From positions 1 through 64,000 of the forward strand of contig VFZG01000013.1 of assembly GCA_016871275.1 (NCBI GenBank): 64,000 nucleotides of DNA, given 5' to 3'. Within the stretch, counting starts at the first letter, position 1. Every line of letters begins with the position of its first letter. The notes under the pieces are model-generated. The model saw nothing but the letters and a program-made list of their open reading frames with translations, was not told the DNA's origin and searched no databases. A program made the position numbers and the translations under genes. Below are positions 1 through 9,488 of this stretch, piece after piece. This DNA is from Acidimicrobiia bacterium (lineage in GTDB: Bacteria > Acidobacteriota > Vicinamibacteria > Vicinamibacterales > UBA2999).

Positions 1-286
1 CCGTGGACAGGCGGAAGAAGGGAAACGCGGCGAGGAACAGCCCCAGTCCCCAGATGATCGCGCCGCGCCGCCCGATGGCGGCCAGCGACGCCGGCCGAGT
101 ACCCAGTCCGATGGCCGTCCCGACGATAAAGAGGAAGAACGGGAAGATGAGATCGGTGGGGGTCCAGCCATGCCACTCGGCGTGGAGCAGCGGACCGTAC
201 ACCGTGCTCCAGTCGCCGGGGTTGTTGACGATCACCATGCCTGCCACGGTGAGACCGCGAAAAAGGTCCAGCGATCGGAGGCGCAT
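1..286 (-). CDS. Heparan-alpha-glucosaminide N-acetyltransferase-like (DUF5009-type) membrane acyltransferase, N-terminus only (runs off window)
   Basis: Manual reverse translation gives [61 protein letters not shown]..., the RSLDxFRGLT...NPG family signature; not in the ORF track because it has no stop in the window. Confidence 0.8.
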   Translation of the reverse strand, partial: MRLRSLDLFRGLTVAGMVIVNNPGDWSTVYGPLLHAEWHGWTPTDLIFPFFLFIVGTAIGLGTRPASLAAIGRRGAIIWGLGLFLAAFPFFRLST

Positions 287-289
287 GCC

Positions 290-3004
290 TTACTGCGGCT
301 GTTTCAGGCGCTCCAGGATGTCGCCGAGCCGACGAATCTCTTCGCCGTATTTCGCCCAGTCGCCGGCGCGCTGCGCGTCAATGGCGCGCTGATACGTCTC
401 GCGGGCTTCCATGGCCAGCCGCTCCCAGCCGGCTCGATCGGTGATCGGCGGCGACGGCGGCGGCACGGCCACACCCGTGACGCCGGCTGCCGCTGGCCTG
501 GCCGGCGGCGGCGCCGTGGCCGGTCCTCCGAACAGCCGCGCCAGCGCCTGATCGAGCGTCGGCTCCATGACGATCCGGTTCTGATGCGCGACGATGACGC
601 GGGTCAGCTCGGGGATGCGTCCAGCCTGCGAGCGGAGGTAGAGCGGACGCACGTAGATCAGCGACTCCTCGATGGGAATCACCATCAGCGTGCCCTGAAT
701 CACCGTCGAGCCCTGCTGATTCCACAGCGTGATCTGCGGCGAGATCACCTGGTCCTGGTTGATGCGGCCGACCACCTGCTGGGGGCCGAACACCAGCGTC
801 TGCTTGGGGAAGGCGAACACCTGCAGCTTGCCGTAGTGCTCGCCGTCGCTGCGCGCCACCATCCACGACGCCAGGTTGTCGCGACGCCGCGGCGTGAACG
901 GCAGCATCTGGATGAACTCCGCGGTCTGTTCGCCGGGGATCTTCATCATCGTGTAGTACGGCTCCATCCGGCGGCTCTCGCCGCCGCTGTCCACCGCCGG
1001 CGCTTCCCATTGGTCTTCCTTGTTGTAGAACACCGCGGGATTGGTCATGTGATAGGTCGCAAACACCGACGCCTGGAGCTGGAAGATCCCCTCGGGATAG
1101 CGCACGTGGCTGCGCAGGTCGGCCGGCATCTCGTCCAAGGGACGCATCAGGCTCGGGAAGATCTTCGTCAGCGACTGCGCGATCGGATCGGTGGGCTCGG
1201 CCGCGTAGAAGGTCACCGATCCCTGATAGGCGTCGACCACCACCTTCACCGAGTTGCGGATGTAATTGACGCCGCCCGCCGCGGAGGAGTACGGGTAGCG
1301 CTGGGTGACGGTGTAGGCGTCCTGGATCCAGAAGATGCGTCCGTCGCTCACCACCGGATACGGATCGTCATCCAGCACCAGGAACGGCGCGATCTTCTGC
1401 ACGCGGCGGCGAATCTGGCGATCGAACATCAGCCGGCTCTCGCTGGTGATGTCGTCGCTCAACAGGATCTGGTAGTTGCGGAAGTGCGCGGCGAACAGCA
1501 GCTTGCGCCACAGCGATCCGATCGGGACGCCGCCGGTGCCGCTGTACTGGTTGTAGACGTTGTCTTCGCCCTTGGGATAGTGAAACTCCTGCGCCCGCGT
1601 GCGGACGATCACGTAATCGTTGGCCAGTTCGCCGAAATAGATGCTGGGTTCGGTGATCGGCAGGTCCACCGAGGTGACCGGCGGCAGGTCCTGGACGAAC
1701 AGGACCGGCAGCCCTTCGGCGGTGACCTGGTTGACCGGCCCGAGCGTCAGGCCATGGCCGTGGGTGAAGACCAGCCGCTCGTTGACCCAGGTGCGATTGG
1801 GTAGCGCCGACGGATTGAGCTCGCGCACCGACAGCATCACCTGCCGGTTCTGCCCGTTGATGCGATAGCGGTCGTTGTCGACGGAGACGAAGTCGTAATA
1901 GGTCCGGATTTCCTGGATCTGTCCGAAGGTCTCGAGCAGCGGCTGGTGGTCCCACAGCCGTACGTTGTCGAGCGTGGCGCGATTGGCCTCGATGTCCTGC
2001 CGTGTCAGCGACGCTTCGGCAGGAAGCTCGCGCTCCTCGACGCGATCGAGCCCGAACGCTTCGCGGGTGGCGGCGATGTTGTATTCCATGAACGGCGTCT
2101 CGCGCACCTGCTCGTTCGGGGTCACGACAAACCGTTGCAGGACGCCGGCGTAGGCCTCGCCGCCGAGCAGCACGAGTGCGTAGACGGCGGCGGCCGCGAT
2201 GAGATGACGGGGCGACGATCCCACCGCGGTGGCGAGGGCGAGGCCGGCCGACACGACCGACGCAATCGTCAGCGCCAGCGCCGCGGGCATGCGTCCGTGG
2301 ACATCGGCGTAGCCGGCGCCCTGGATGATGCCCGACGGCGACACAATCTCCTGCAGGCGCCCGAGCCACGCGCCGAGCGCCAGGATCAGGAACAGGCCGA
2401 CCGCCAGCCATGACAGGTGACGGCGCGCGCGGTCCTCGATGCGCACGCCGAACGGGCTCAGCGCAATCTGGCCGGCCGCAAAGTAGAGGGCGGCCGTACC
2501 AATGGCGGCCAGCACCACCAGCCCGAACAGGAAGGCGCGCAGCAATTCCAGCGCGGGCAGGGTGAACACGTACATCGCCGCGTCGTGGCCGAGCACCGGG
2601 TCGGCCTTGCCGAACGGCACCTGGTTCCACCAGGCCAGCAGCGGCATCCACTGGCTCGAGACGAACGAGGCCAGCAGGAACGACCCGATGGCGGCCAGGA
2701 CCAACACCACCGGTCGCACCTGATCGCGCGTCGGCAGCGCCATCGTGAAGCCTTCGCGGGTCGTGAAGGTCAGGGGCGCCGCTGACATGGAGGCCAGCGC
2801 CAGCCGCGCGTGGGCGGTCAGCCAGGCGACCGCAATGACGAACGCGACGCCCCAGGTGATCGCCCGGGCCGTGATCTCGGTGGAGTAGACCTGCTGGAAG
2901 CCCACTTCCCCGAACCACAGCCAGTCGGCGACGAAATCCAAGGAGGCCGGCAGCACGAAGAAGATGGCTGCGCCCAGGGCCAGGACAATGGCGCGGATGC
3001 TCAC
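290..3004 (-). CDS. UPF0182 family membrane protein
   Basis: 904 aa ORF; N-terminal TM segments and the long soluble domain (MxEYNIAATREAFGLD, YPYS..NYIRNSVKVVVDAYQG) typical of UPF0182. Confidence 0.9.
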   Translation of the reverse strand: MSIRAIVLALGAAIFFVLPASLDFVADWLWFGEVGFQQVYSTEITARAITWGVAFVIAVAWLTAHARLALASMSAAPLTFTTREGFTMALPTRDQVRPVVLVLAAIGSFLLASFVSSQWMPLLAWWNQVPFGKADPVLGHDAAMYVFTLPALELLRAFLFGLVVLAAIGTAALYFAAGQIALSPFGVRIEDRARRHLSWLAVGLFLILALGAWLGRLQEIVSPSGIIQGAGYADVHGRMPAALALTIASVVSAGLALATAVGSSPRHLIAAAAVYALVLLGGEAYAGVLQRFVVTPNEQVRETPFMEYNIAATREAFGLDRVEERELPAEASLTRQDIEANRATLDNVRLWDHQPLLETFGQIQEIRTYYDFVSVDNDRYRINGQNRQVMLSVRELNPSALPNRTWVNERLVFTHGHGLTLGPVNQVTAEGLPVLFVQDLPPVTSVDLPITEPSIYFGELANDYVIVRTRAQEFHYPKGEDNVYNQYSGTGGVPIGSLWRKLLFAAHFRNYQILLSDDITSESRLMFDRQIRRRVQKIAPFLVLDDDPYPVVSDGRIFWIQDAYTVTQRYPYSSAAGGVNYIRNSVKVVVDAYQGSVTFYAAEPTDPIAQSLTKIFPSLMRPLDEMPADLRSHVRYPEGIFQLQASVFATYHMTNPAVFYNKEDQWEAPAVDSGGESRRMEPYYTMMKIPGEQTAEFIQMLPFTPRRRDNLASWMVARSDGEHYGKLQVFAFPKQTLVFGPQQVVGRINQDQVISPQITLWNQQGSTVIQGTLMVIPIEESLIYVRPLYLRSQAGRIPELTRVIVAHQNRIVMEPTLDQALARLFGGPATAPPPARPAAAGVTGVAVPPPSPPITDRAGWERLAMEARETYQRAIDAQRAGDWAKYGEEIRRLGDILERLKQPQ

Positions 3005-3074
3005 GAGGGAAGTCTACCGCCTGAGCGCACGTCCGCTCCATCGCCAATCTCGAACTGTTCCCTCGAAAATTCGG

Positions 3075-3458
3075 TCATTCCCCGCGCTTGAGGCGGCGCA
3101 GCGTCCGGCGCTGATCGCGATCGGGCCGCGTTGGCGGGGTGGCGGCAGCCCGGTAGATGCGCTCGAGACGGCGGATCGCGATCTCCTCGGCGGTAGGCTG
3201 GGGCGTGCGGTCGTCGTAGAGCCGCCGCGCCTCGGCCCTGGCCACGTGTGTCCCGGCCACGCCGAGGACCGTGATGAACTGCCGGCGCCCCATCGGCCGA
3301 TGGATCTCCATCTCATCGCCGATCTTCATGTCGCGGTGCGGCTTGGCGGCCTGGCCGTTGACGACTACCTTGCCCAGCTTGCAGGCTTTCTGCGCCTCGG
3401 AACGCGTCTTGAACAGGCACGCCACGTCGAGCCACGTGTCCAGTCGAACATGAGCCAC
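3075..3458 (-). CDS. S4-domain RNA-binding protein (Hsp15-like)
   Basis: RLDTWLDVACLFKTRSEAQKACKLGKVVVNGQAAKPHRDMKIGDEMEI S4 domain. Confidence 0.8.
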   Translation of the reverse strand: MAHVRLDTWLDVACLFKTRSEAQKACKLGKVVVNGQAAKPHRDMKIGDEMEIHRPMGRRQFITVLGVAGTHVARAEARRLYDDRTPQPTAEEIAIRRLERIYRAAATPPTRPDRDQRRTLRRLKRGE

Positions 3459-3471
3459 GTGGCCAGCTTAA

Positions 3472-3580
3472 TGCACCACAAAGACGCGGAGCCACGGAGC
3501 CATTTCTGGGAAATGCGATAGCCGCTAAGGGGCACTGGCGTTGTCCCAAGAAGTCTGTGCCTCCGTGTCTTCGTGGTGCA
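3472..3580. repeat. Inverted repeat (20 bp arms, 18/20) in a divergent promoter region
   Basis: TGCACCACAAAGACGCGGAG (3472-3491) vs CTCCGTGTCTTCGTGGTGCA (3561-3580). Confidence 0.75.
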
Positions 3581-3596
3581 TTTAGAATCTGGACCA

Positions 3597-5267
3597 ATGG
3601 CCAAGCGACCGCACTCATCACTGGTATTGGACGGACCCGAACGCGCGCCGGGGCGCGCCATGTTGCACGCCGTGGGTTTTACGCGCGCCGATTTCGCCAA
3701 GTCACAGGTGGGCGTGTGCTCGACCTGGAGCCAGGTGACGCCGTGCAACGTCCACATCGACGGCCTGTCGCGGCACGCCGCCGCGGGCGTCGACACGGCT
3801 GGCGGCAAGGCGGTGATCTTCAACACCATCACCGTGTCGGATGCGATCTCGATGGGCACCGAGGGCATGAAGTACTCGCTCGTCTCCCGCGAGGTGATTG
3901 CCGACTCGATCGAAACCGTGATGGGCGCCGAAGGCTTCGACGGCCTGGTGGCGATTGGCGGCTGCGACAAGAACATGCCGGCGTGCGTCATGGCCATGGC
4001 CCGATTGAACCGGCCGGCGGTGTTTGTCTACGGAGGAACCATCCTGCCCGGCACCTTTCAGGGACGCGCCGTGGACATCGTGTCGGTCTTCGAGGCGGTT
4101 GGGCAGCACGCGGCTGGGAAGTTGAGCGATGCGGCGCTGGCGGACCTCGAGCAACACGCCTGCCCCGGCGCAGGATCGTGCGGCGGCATGTATACGGCCA
4201 ACACCATGGCCTCGGCCATCGAGGCGCTCGGGCTGAGTTTGCCGAACAGTTCAGCGCAGGCCGCCGTCTCGGATGACAAGCGACAGGATTGCGCGCGTGC
4301 CGGCGCCGCGGTCGTCGACCTGATTCAGCGGAATATCCGGCCGCGCGACATCCTGTCGCGCAAGGCGTTCGAGAACGCGATCGTCACCATCAGCGCGCTG
4401 GGCGGCTCCACCAACGCGGTACTGCACCTGCTGGCGATTGCACACGCGGCCGGCGTCAAGCTGTCGATCGACGATTTCACTCGCGTTGGCAAACGCGCTC
4501 CGGTGATCGCGGATCTGAAACCCAGCGGCAAGTTCGTGATGGCCGAACTGATCAAGATTGGCGGTCTGGCGCCGCTGATGAAGCGCCTGCTCCAAGCCGG
4601 ACTGCTGCACGGTGACGCCATGACCGTGACCGGGAAAACGCTGGCTGAGAATCTGGGCGACGTGGCCGACTATCCAGCCGGTCAACAGATCGTCAGATCA
4701 CTCGATCAACCGATCAAGCCGACCTCGCATCTGGTGATCCTCGGCGGCAACCTGGCGCCCGATGGTGCGGTCGCAAAGATCAGCGGGAAGGAAGGTGAGA
4801 GGTTCACCGGCAAGGCGCGCGTGTTCGATCGTGAAGAAGACGCGCTGGCGGCGATCCTGAAGGGCCGCGTCACCAAGGGCTCCGTGATCGTGATTCGCTA
4901 CGAAGGGCCGCGCGGCGGCCCCGGCATGCGCGAGATGTTGTCGCCGACGTCGGCCATCATGGGCCGCGGACTCGGCAGCGACGTGGCCTTGATCACCGAC
5001 GGCCGCTTCAGCGGTGGCACGCACGGCTTCGTCGTCGGTCACATCACTCCAGAAGCGTTTCTTGGAGGTCCATTAGCGCTGGTAAAGAACGGCGATCGCA
5101 TCACCATTGACGCGCGCCGGCGGTTGCTGACGCTCGATGTGGCGACGAAGGAGCTGACGGCGCGGCGGCGCGCGTGGAGGGCCCGCAAGCCGCGTTACGC
5201 GCGCGGCGTACTGTCGAAATACGCGAAGTTGGTGTCGACGGCGAGCACCGGCGCGGTCACGGACTAA
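3597..5267 (+). CDS. ilvD: Dihydroxy-acid dehydratase
   Basis: IlvD motifs [58 protein letters not shown] at 3597 used rather than the track start. Confidence 0.95.
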   Translation: MAKRPHSSLVLDGPERAPGRAMLHAVGFTRADFAKSQVGVCSTWSQVTPCNVHIDGLSRHAAAGVDTAGGKAVIFNTITVSDAISMGTEGMKYSLVSREVIADSIETVMGAEGFDGLVAIGGCDKNMPACVMAMARLNRPAVFVYGGTILPGTFQGRAVDIVSVFEAVGQHAAGKLSDAALADLEQHACPGAGSCGGMYTANTMASAIEALGLSLPNSSAQAAVSDDKRQDCARAGAAVVDLIQRNIRPRDILSRKAFENAIVTISALGGSTNAVLHLLAIAHAAGVKLSIDDFTRVGKRAPVIADLKPSGKFVMAELIKIGGLAPLMKRLLQAGLLHGDAMTVTGKTLAENLGDVADYPAGQQIVRSLDQPIKPTSHLVILGGNLAPDGAVAKISGKEGERFTGKARVFDREEDALAAILKGRVTKGSVIVIRYEGPRGGPGMREMLSPTSAIMGRGLGSDVALITDGRFSGGTHGFVVGHITPEAFLGGPLALVKNGDRITIDARRRLLTLDVATKELTARRRAWRARKPRYARGVLSKYAKLVSTASTGAVTD

Positions 5268-5449
5268 TCCAAAATTCCGTAGACCGATCGTCCTTCGTCA
5301 ACTCTGCTTGCAAGTAGTGGTCTGGAGCGCATACACTTCGGAGTCTTGTCGCAGGCGCGTCGCAGCTGTTTCGCACGAATTTCAATGTCCCTTGGTGCCT
5401 TCGTGTCCGGGGCCCACTGCAGTGGGTCTGGTCTCTTCGATTTGGAGGA

Positions 5450-8400
5450 ATGACGAGTATGACGAACCTTGTGTCGCGGTGGTGCGTGGCGGCACTGCTG
5501 ATTGTTGCATTGGCCACTAGTACTGCGTGGGCGCAGACGTTCACGGGCGGCCTTCGCGGCGCGGTGCGCGACGCCAACGGCGTCATTCCCGGCGTCACGG
5601 TGTCGCTGCTCAACACGGCGACGGGCGCCAGCCGTGATGCGGTATCGAACGAATCTGGCGAGTACAGCTTCACGGCTGTTCCTCCTGGCAACTACACGGT
5701 TCGGGCCGAGCTCTCGGGGTTCAAGACCTACGAGAACCAGAACATCCGCATCGCGGCCCAGCAGTTCATCACGCTGGACATCGCGCTCGAGGTCGGCCAG
5801 TTGCAGGAGACCATCACGGTCACCGGCGCGGCGCCGCTGATTGACACCTCCAACGCCACCGGCGGCGGCGTGATCAGCACCGAGCAGCTGTCGACGCTGC
5901 CGAGCGGCGGCCGGTCCGCGTTCCTGTTCGCGGTCACGCTGCCGACGGTGATCGCCACGGGCGACCCGCAGTTCAATCGCCAGCAGGATCAGACCAACGC
6001 GTCGCTGCTGTCACTGGGCGGCGGCACGCGCCGTGGCAACAACTACCTGGTCGACGGCGTGCCGGTGACCGACATGCGCAACCGCGCCTCCGCCAACCCG
6101 ACCATCGAGGCGCTGGATGACGTGGCGGTGCAGGTGCACCAGTACGACGCGGAGGCCGGCCGCACGGGCGGCGGCACCTTCAACGTCGCGACGCGCTCGG
6201 GCACCAACGACTGGCACGGCAGCGGCTTCTACCAGACGCGGCCGCGCTGGGGCATGGCGAACAACTACTTCTCGGACAAAGCCGGCCTTCCGTTGCCGAA
6301 GACCTACTTCCACCTGGGTGGCGGCGGCGTGGGCGGCCCGATCGTCCGCAACCGGACCTTCTTCTGGTACGCCATGGAGGGCTACGGCTCCAACACCACG
6401 CGCAACTCGCCGTCGATCCGGCTGCCTACCACGCGCGAGCGGGCGGGAGACTTTTCGCAGACGACCGATTCGTCGGGTCGCCTCGTGGTGATCTACGACC
6501 CGCTGACCGGCGACGCCAGTGGCAACGGCCGGCAGCCGTTTACGAACAACATCATCCCGGCCGGCCGGCTCAACCCGATCGCCACCAAGATGCTGAGTTA
6601 TCTGCCGACCCCGCAGCGGGATGTCAGTAACGGCTCGTCGAACTTCTCGAGCGTTGCCGAGATCCACGACCGCGCAATGATGTACACGGGCAAGGTCGAT
6701 CATCGCTTCAGCGACGCGGTATCGTTGTCGGGTTTTTACCTCTATAACAAGACCGACGAACCGTGCGCGAACTACCTCGAGCCCGGCCTCAATGGCCCCA
6801 ACCGGTTTGTCGATAACGGCGATTATCTGCTGCTTCGTCGCGTCCAAACCCTGGCGTTGAACAACACCTGGTTGCCCAGCAGCAACACCGTGGTGACGCT
6901 GCGCTACGGCTGGACGCAGTTCTTCGACGACGACACGCTGTCGATCGACTTCGATCCGTCGACGCTGGGCTTCGCGTCCGCGTACAGCAGCGCGATTCAG
7001 AAGAAGAAGTTCCCGTCAGTCGGCATCACGGACTACTACGGGTTGGGTGCGATCGATCCGTCGGATCGAAACTGGTATTCGTGGAGCGCGAACGGCACGG
7101 TGTCGAGACTGGTGGGACGACACACAGTCAAAGCGGGGGTCGACTATCGCAGGATGGGGAACGACACGCAGTCGTTCTCGGGCGGCGCCGGTAGCTTCCA
7201 GTTCGATCGGCGGTTTACCTCGCTCAATCCGCTGACCAACGGCGTGGACGGCGCGACGCCCTCCGGCAACGCGCTGGCCTCGCTGCTGCTTGGCTATCCC
7301 ACTGGAGACTCCGGCAATCTCAGCCGCATCCTCGTCTCCGAGCCCGCCAATTACTTCGTGAATTACTTCGGCGGCTACATCCAGGATGACTTCCGCGTCA
7401 GCTCGCGCTTCACGATCAACGCCGGCGTGCGCATCGAGCACGAGGACGGGCTGCGTGAAGAGGAGAACCGGTTCACTGTCGGGTTCGACCGCACCGTCAA
7501 TCCCGGTGGCGCGCTCGGCGCGGCCGGCGCACGCGGTGGTCTGATGTATGCCGGTGTCGGCGGCAACGCAACGCAGCAGGGCGACCAGCCGGCCATGAAG
7601 TTTTCACCGCGCGCTGGCTTCGTCTACTCGATCAACCCCAAGACCGTATTGCGCGGCGGCTACGGCATCTACCAGGCGCCGTGGAACTATCAGTTCGTCG
7701 GCGCGACCAACTACGGGCAGGTCGGCTACAGCCAGAACACGTTCATGGTCCAGGATCCGTTCAAACCGACCACCACGCTCACGAACCCATTCCCGACCGG
7801 TGTCGTGCGGCCGCGCGGGAATTCGAAGGGCGTTCTGGAGGGTTACGGCACCAACATCGAGTTCATCGATCAGGACAAGACCGCGCCGTACGTTCAGCAA
7901 TACTCGTTCGACCTCAACCGCGAGCTGCCGGGTAACATGGCGATCGGCTTCGAGTACAACGGCGCCACCGGGCGCAACCTCGGGCTCGGCGGATCGAACG
8001 ACGGCGTCATCAACATCAACCAGCTCGATCCGCGGCATCTGGCGCTCGGGGCGGCGGCGTTGAATGCGCAGGTGCCCAACCCGTTCGCCGGCCTGTTGCC
8101 CGGCACCAACTTGAACGGCTCCACGATCTCTCGCGCGCAGTCGCTGCGGCCGTTCCCACAGTTCGGCAACATCGTGATGCGTCAGAACACCAGCGGCAAG
8201 AACCAGTATCATGCCGCGATCGTCAAGCTCGAAAAGCGGATGAGCGGGGGCTGGGGTGGTCGACTCAACTACACCTACAGCCGCCTCAAGGACAACCAGT
8301 TCGGCGAGGGCAACGCCTACTCGGCGACCAATGGCAATGCGCCCAACGCCTACGACTTGGAATCCGAGTACGTCGTCGGCTTGCTCGACGTTCCGCACAA

Positions 8401-8959
8401 GCTGGTGTTTTCGCCGATCATCGAGCTGCCGTTCGGCGAGGGCAAGCGGTGGGCACAGAGCGGTGTGGCCGCGGCCATCCTCGGCGACTGGACCATCTCG
8501 TCGATCGTCGCGTTCGAGAGCGGGTTCCCGTTCTCGGTGGCCAACAGCTCCAACACGCTGTCGGCGTACGGCTTCCTGGTCCAGCGTCCGAACCTGACCG
8601 GATCGACGCTCGCGACCACCGGCAGCCGCCCAGAGCGGCTGTATGCGCCGCCCGTCAGCACCGCCACGTGGCTGGACTCGAGCGGGTTCGTGCACCCGGG
8701 CCTGACGCTCGGCAACGCGCCGCGGACCCTGACGGACGTTCGCACGCCCCACCGCAACAACTGGGACTTCGTCGCCACTAAGGATGTCCGGATGGGCGGC
8801 AGCCGGCGCGCCCAGATTCGTCTCGAGGTGCTGAACATCACCAATACGGTGAAGGCAGACGCGCCGACGACCACGCACGGCTCGGCGGCGTTTGGCCGTG
8901 TCAGCCGCCAGCGCGGCTTCATGCGCCTGACGCAGCTGATGTTCCGCTACTCGTTCTAA
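5450..8959 (+). CDS. TonB-dependent receptor with carboxypeptidase-regulatory-like N-terminal domain (Oar-like)
   Basis: Signal peptide, GGLRGAVRDANGVIPGVTVSLLNTATG..., ITVTGAAPLIDTSNATGGG plug, 1169 aa; the ATG at 5459 after GGAGG may be the true start. Confidence 0.9.
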   Translation: MTSMTNLVSRWCVAALLIVALATSTAWAQTFTGGLRGAVRDANGVIPGVTVSLLNTATGASRDAVSNESGEYSFTAVPPGNYTVRAELSGFKTYENQNIRIAAQQFITLDIALEVGQLQETITVTGAAPLIDTSNATGGGVISTEQLSTLPSGGRSAFLFAVTLPTVIATGDPQFNRQQDQTNASLLSLGGGTRRGNNYLVDGVPVTDMRNRASANPTIEALDDVAVQVHQYDAEAGRTGGGTFNVATRSGTNDWHGSGFYQTRPRWGMANNYFSDKAGLPLPKTYFHLGGGGVGGPIVRNRTFFWYAMEGYGSNTTRNSPSIRLPTTRERAGDFSQTTDSSGRLVVIYDPLTGDASGNGRQPFTNNIIPAGRLNPIATKMLSYLPTPQRDVSNGSSNFSSVAEIHDRAMMYTGKVDHRFSDAVSLSGFYLYNKTDEPCANYLEPGLNGPNRFVDNGDYLLLRRVQTLALNNTWLPSSNTVVTLRYGWTQFFDDDTLSIDFDPSTLGFASAYSSAIQKKKFPSVGITDYYGLGAIDPSDRNWYSWSANGTVSRLVGRHTVKAGVDYRRMGNDTQSFSGGAGSFQFDRRFTSLNPLTNGVDGATPSGNALASLLLGYPTGDSGNLSRILVSEPANYFVNYFGGYIQDDFRVSSRFTINAGVRIEHEDGLREEENRFTVGFDRTVNPGGALGAAGARGGLMYAGVGGNATQQGDQPAMKFSPRAGFVYSINPKTVLRGGYGIYQAPWNYQFVGATNYGQVGYSQNTFMVQDPFKPTTTLTNPFPTGVVRPRGNSKGVLEGYGTNIEFIDQDKTAPYVQQYSFDLNRELPGNMAIGFEYNGATGRNLGLGGSNDGVININQLDPRHLALGAAALNAQVPNPFAGLLPGTNLNGSTISRAQSLRPFPQFGNIVMRQNTSGKNQYHAAIVKLEKRMSGGWGGRLNYTYSRLKDNQFGEGNAYSATNGNAPNAYDLESEYVVGLLDVPHKLVFSPIIELPFGEGKRWAQSGVAAAILGDWTISSIVAFESGFPFSVANSSNTLSAYGFLVQRPNLTGSTLATTGSRPERLYAPPVSTATWLDSSGFVHPGLTLGNAPRTLTDVRTPHRNNWDFVATKDVRMGGSRRAQIRLEVLNITNTVKADAPTTTHGSAAFGRVSRQRGFMRLTQLMFRYSF

Positions 8960-8961
8960 CA

Positions 8962-8997
8962 GGGTCTTCGGGCTTGGGACTTGGGTCCTGGGCCTCG
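8962..8997. repeat. Heptamer-period tandem repeat (GGGNCTT-like) just after the TonB receptor stop
   Basis: gggtcttcgggcttgggacttgggtcctgggcctc. Confidence 0.7.
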
Positions 8998-9010
8998 GTT
9001 GCGAAGTTGC

Positions 9011-9046
9011 ACCACGAGGGCGGCCTTCACGGGCCGCCCTCGTGGT
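9011..9046. terminator. Strong hairpin terminator-like structure
   Basis: accacgagggcggcc-ttcacg-ggccgccctcgtggt: 15 bp perfect stem, 6 nt loop, no U-tract. Confidence 0.7.
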
Positions 9047-9052
9047 GTACTG

Positions 9053-9095
9053 GCGTGTCATTGACATGTGTCATTCAGACACTAAACTGACACAT
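9053..9095 (+). promoter_or_regulatory. Putative promoter/operator of the RHH antitoxin
   Basis: TTGACA (9061) ~16 nt TAAACT (9083); overlapping TGTCA/TGACA half-sites including tgtgtca...tgacaca. Confidence 0.5.
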
Positions 9096-9305
9096 ATGAC
9101 CAAGACGCAGGTCTATCGACGCGACAAAGAACTGGAGGCGCTGCGAAACGCCGCCGACCGAGCTGGCCGCAGCGTTGCCGATCTGGTTCGCGATGCCATC
9201 CGGCAGGTGTGGCTCCGTCCTGGAACCGCTGGCCCGGTGGCGATCTGGTCCGGCCCATTGCGCCGCACATCCGTGGGCCATGACAGCATTTTCGACCAGC
9301 CCTGA
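9096..9305 (+). CDS. Ribbon-helix-helix antitoxin (VapB-type)
   Basis: MTKTQVYRRDKELEALRNAADRAGRSVADLVRDAIRQVW...SVGHDSIFDQP; RHH fold plus toxin-binding-like HDSIxD tail. Confidence 0.75.
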   Translation: MTKTQVYRRDKELEALRNAADRAGRSVADLVRDAIRQVWLRPGTAGPVAIWSGPLRRTSVGHDSIFDQP

Positions 9306-9479
9306 GCGATCGACGGTGCCGCCGGGGATCGGGCCTGGCCTTATTTCGAGCGGTCCGACGTGCACAAGCTGTCTGCCGTTGATGCGCTCAGCTTCGTGCT
9401 GATGGCCGACCGTCGCATCACGATCGGGTTCGCCTTCGATTCCCATTTCCCGTCCGCCGTGTGTCGAATGACCGGCTGA
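9306..9479 (+). pseudogene. Truncated PIN-domain toxin (VapC) C-terminal remnant
   Basis: Frame read manually: DRAWPYFERSDVHKLSAVDALSFVLMADRRITIGFAFDSHFPSAVCRMTG*; PIN C-terminal half without the N-terminal catalytic half. Confidence 0.75.
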
Positions 9480-9488
9480 GCCAACGGC

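Noticed and set aside
170-1804. 544 aa plus-strand ORF antisense to the UPF0182 gene
   Set aside because: Arg/His-rich shadow ORF of high-GC coding sequence; opposite strand encodes a recognisable conserved family.
7604-9067. 487 aa minus-strand ORF inside the TonB receptor gene
   Set aside because: Antisense shadow frame with low-complexity R/V/A/D composition; the sense frame is a clear outer-membrane receptor.
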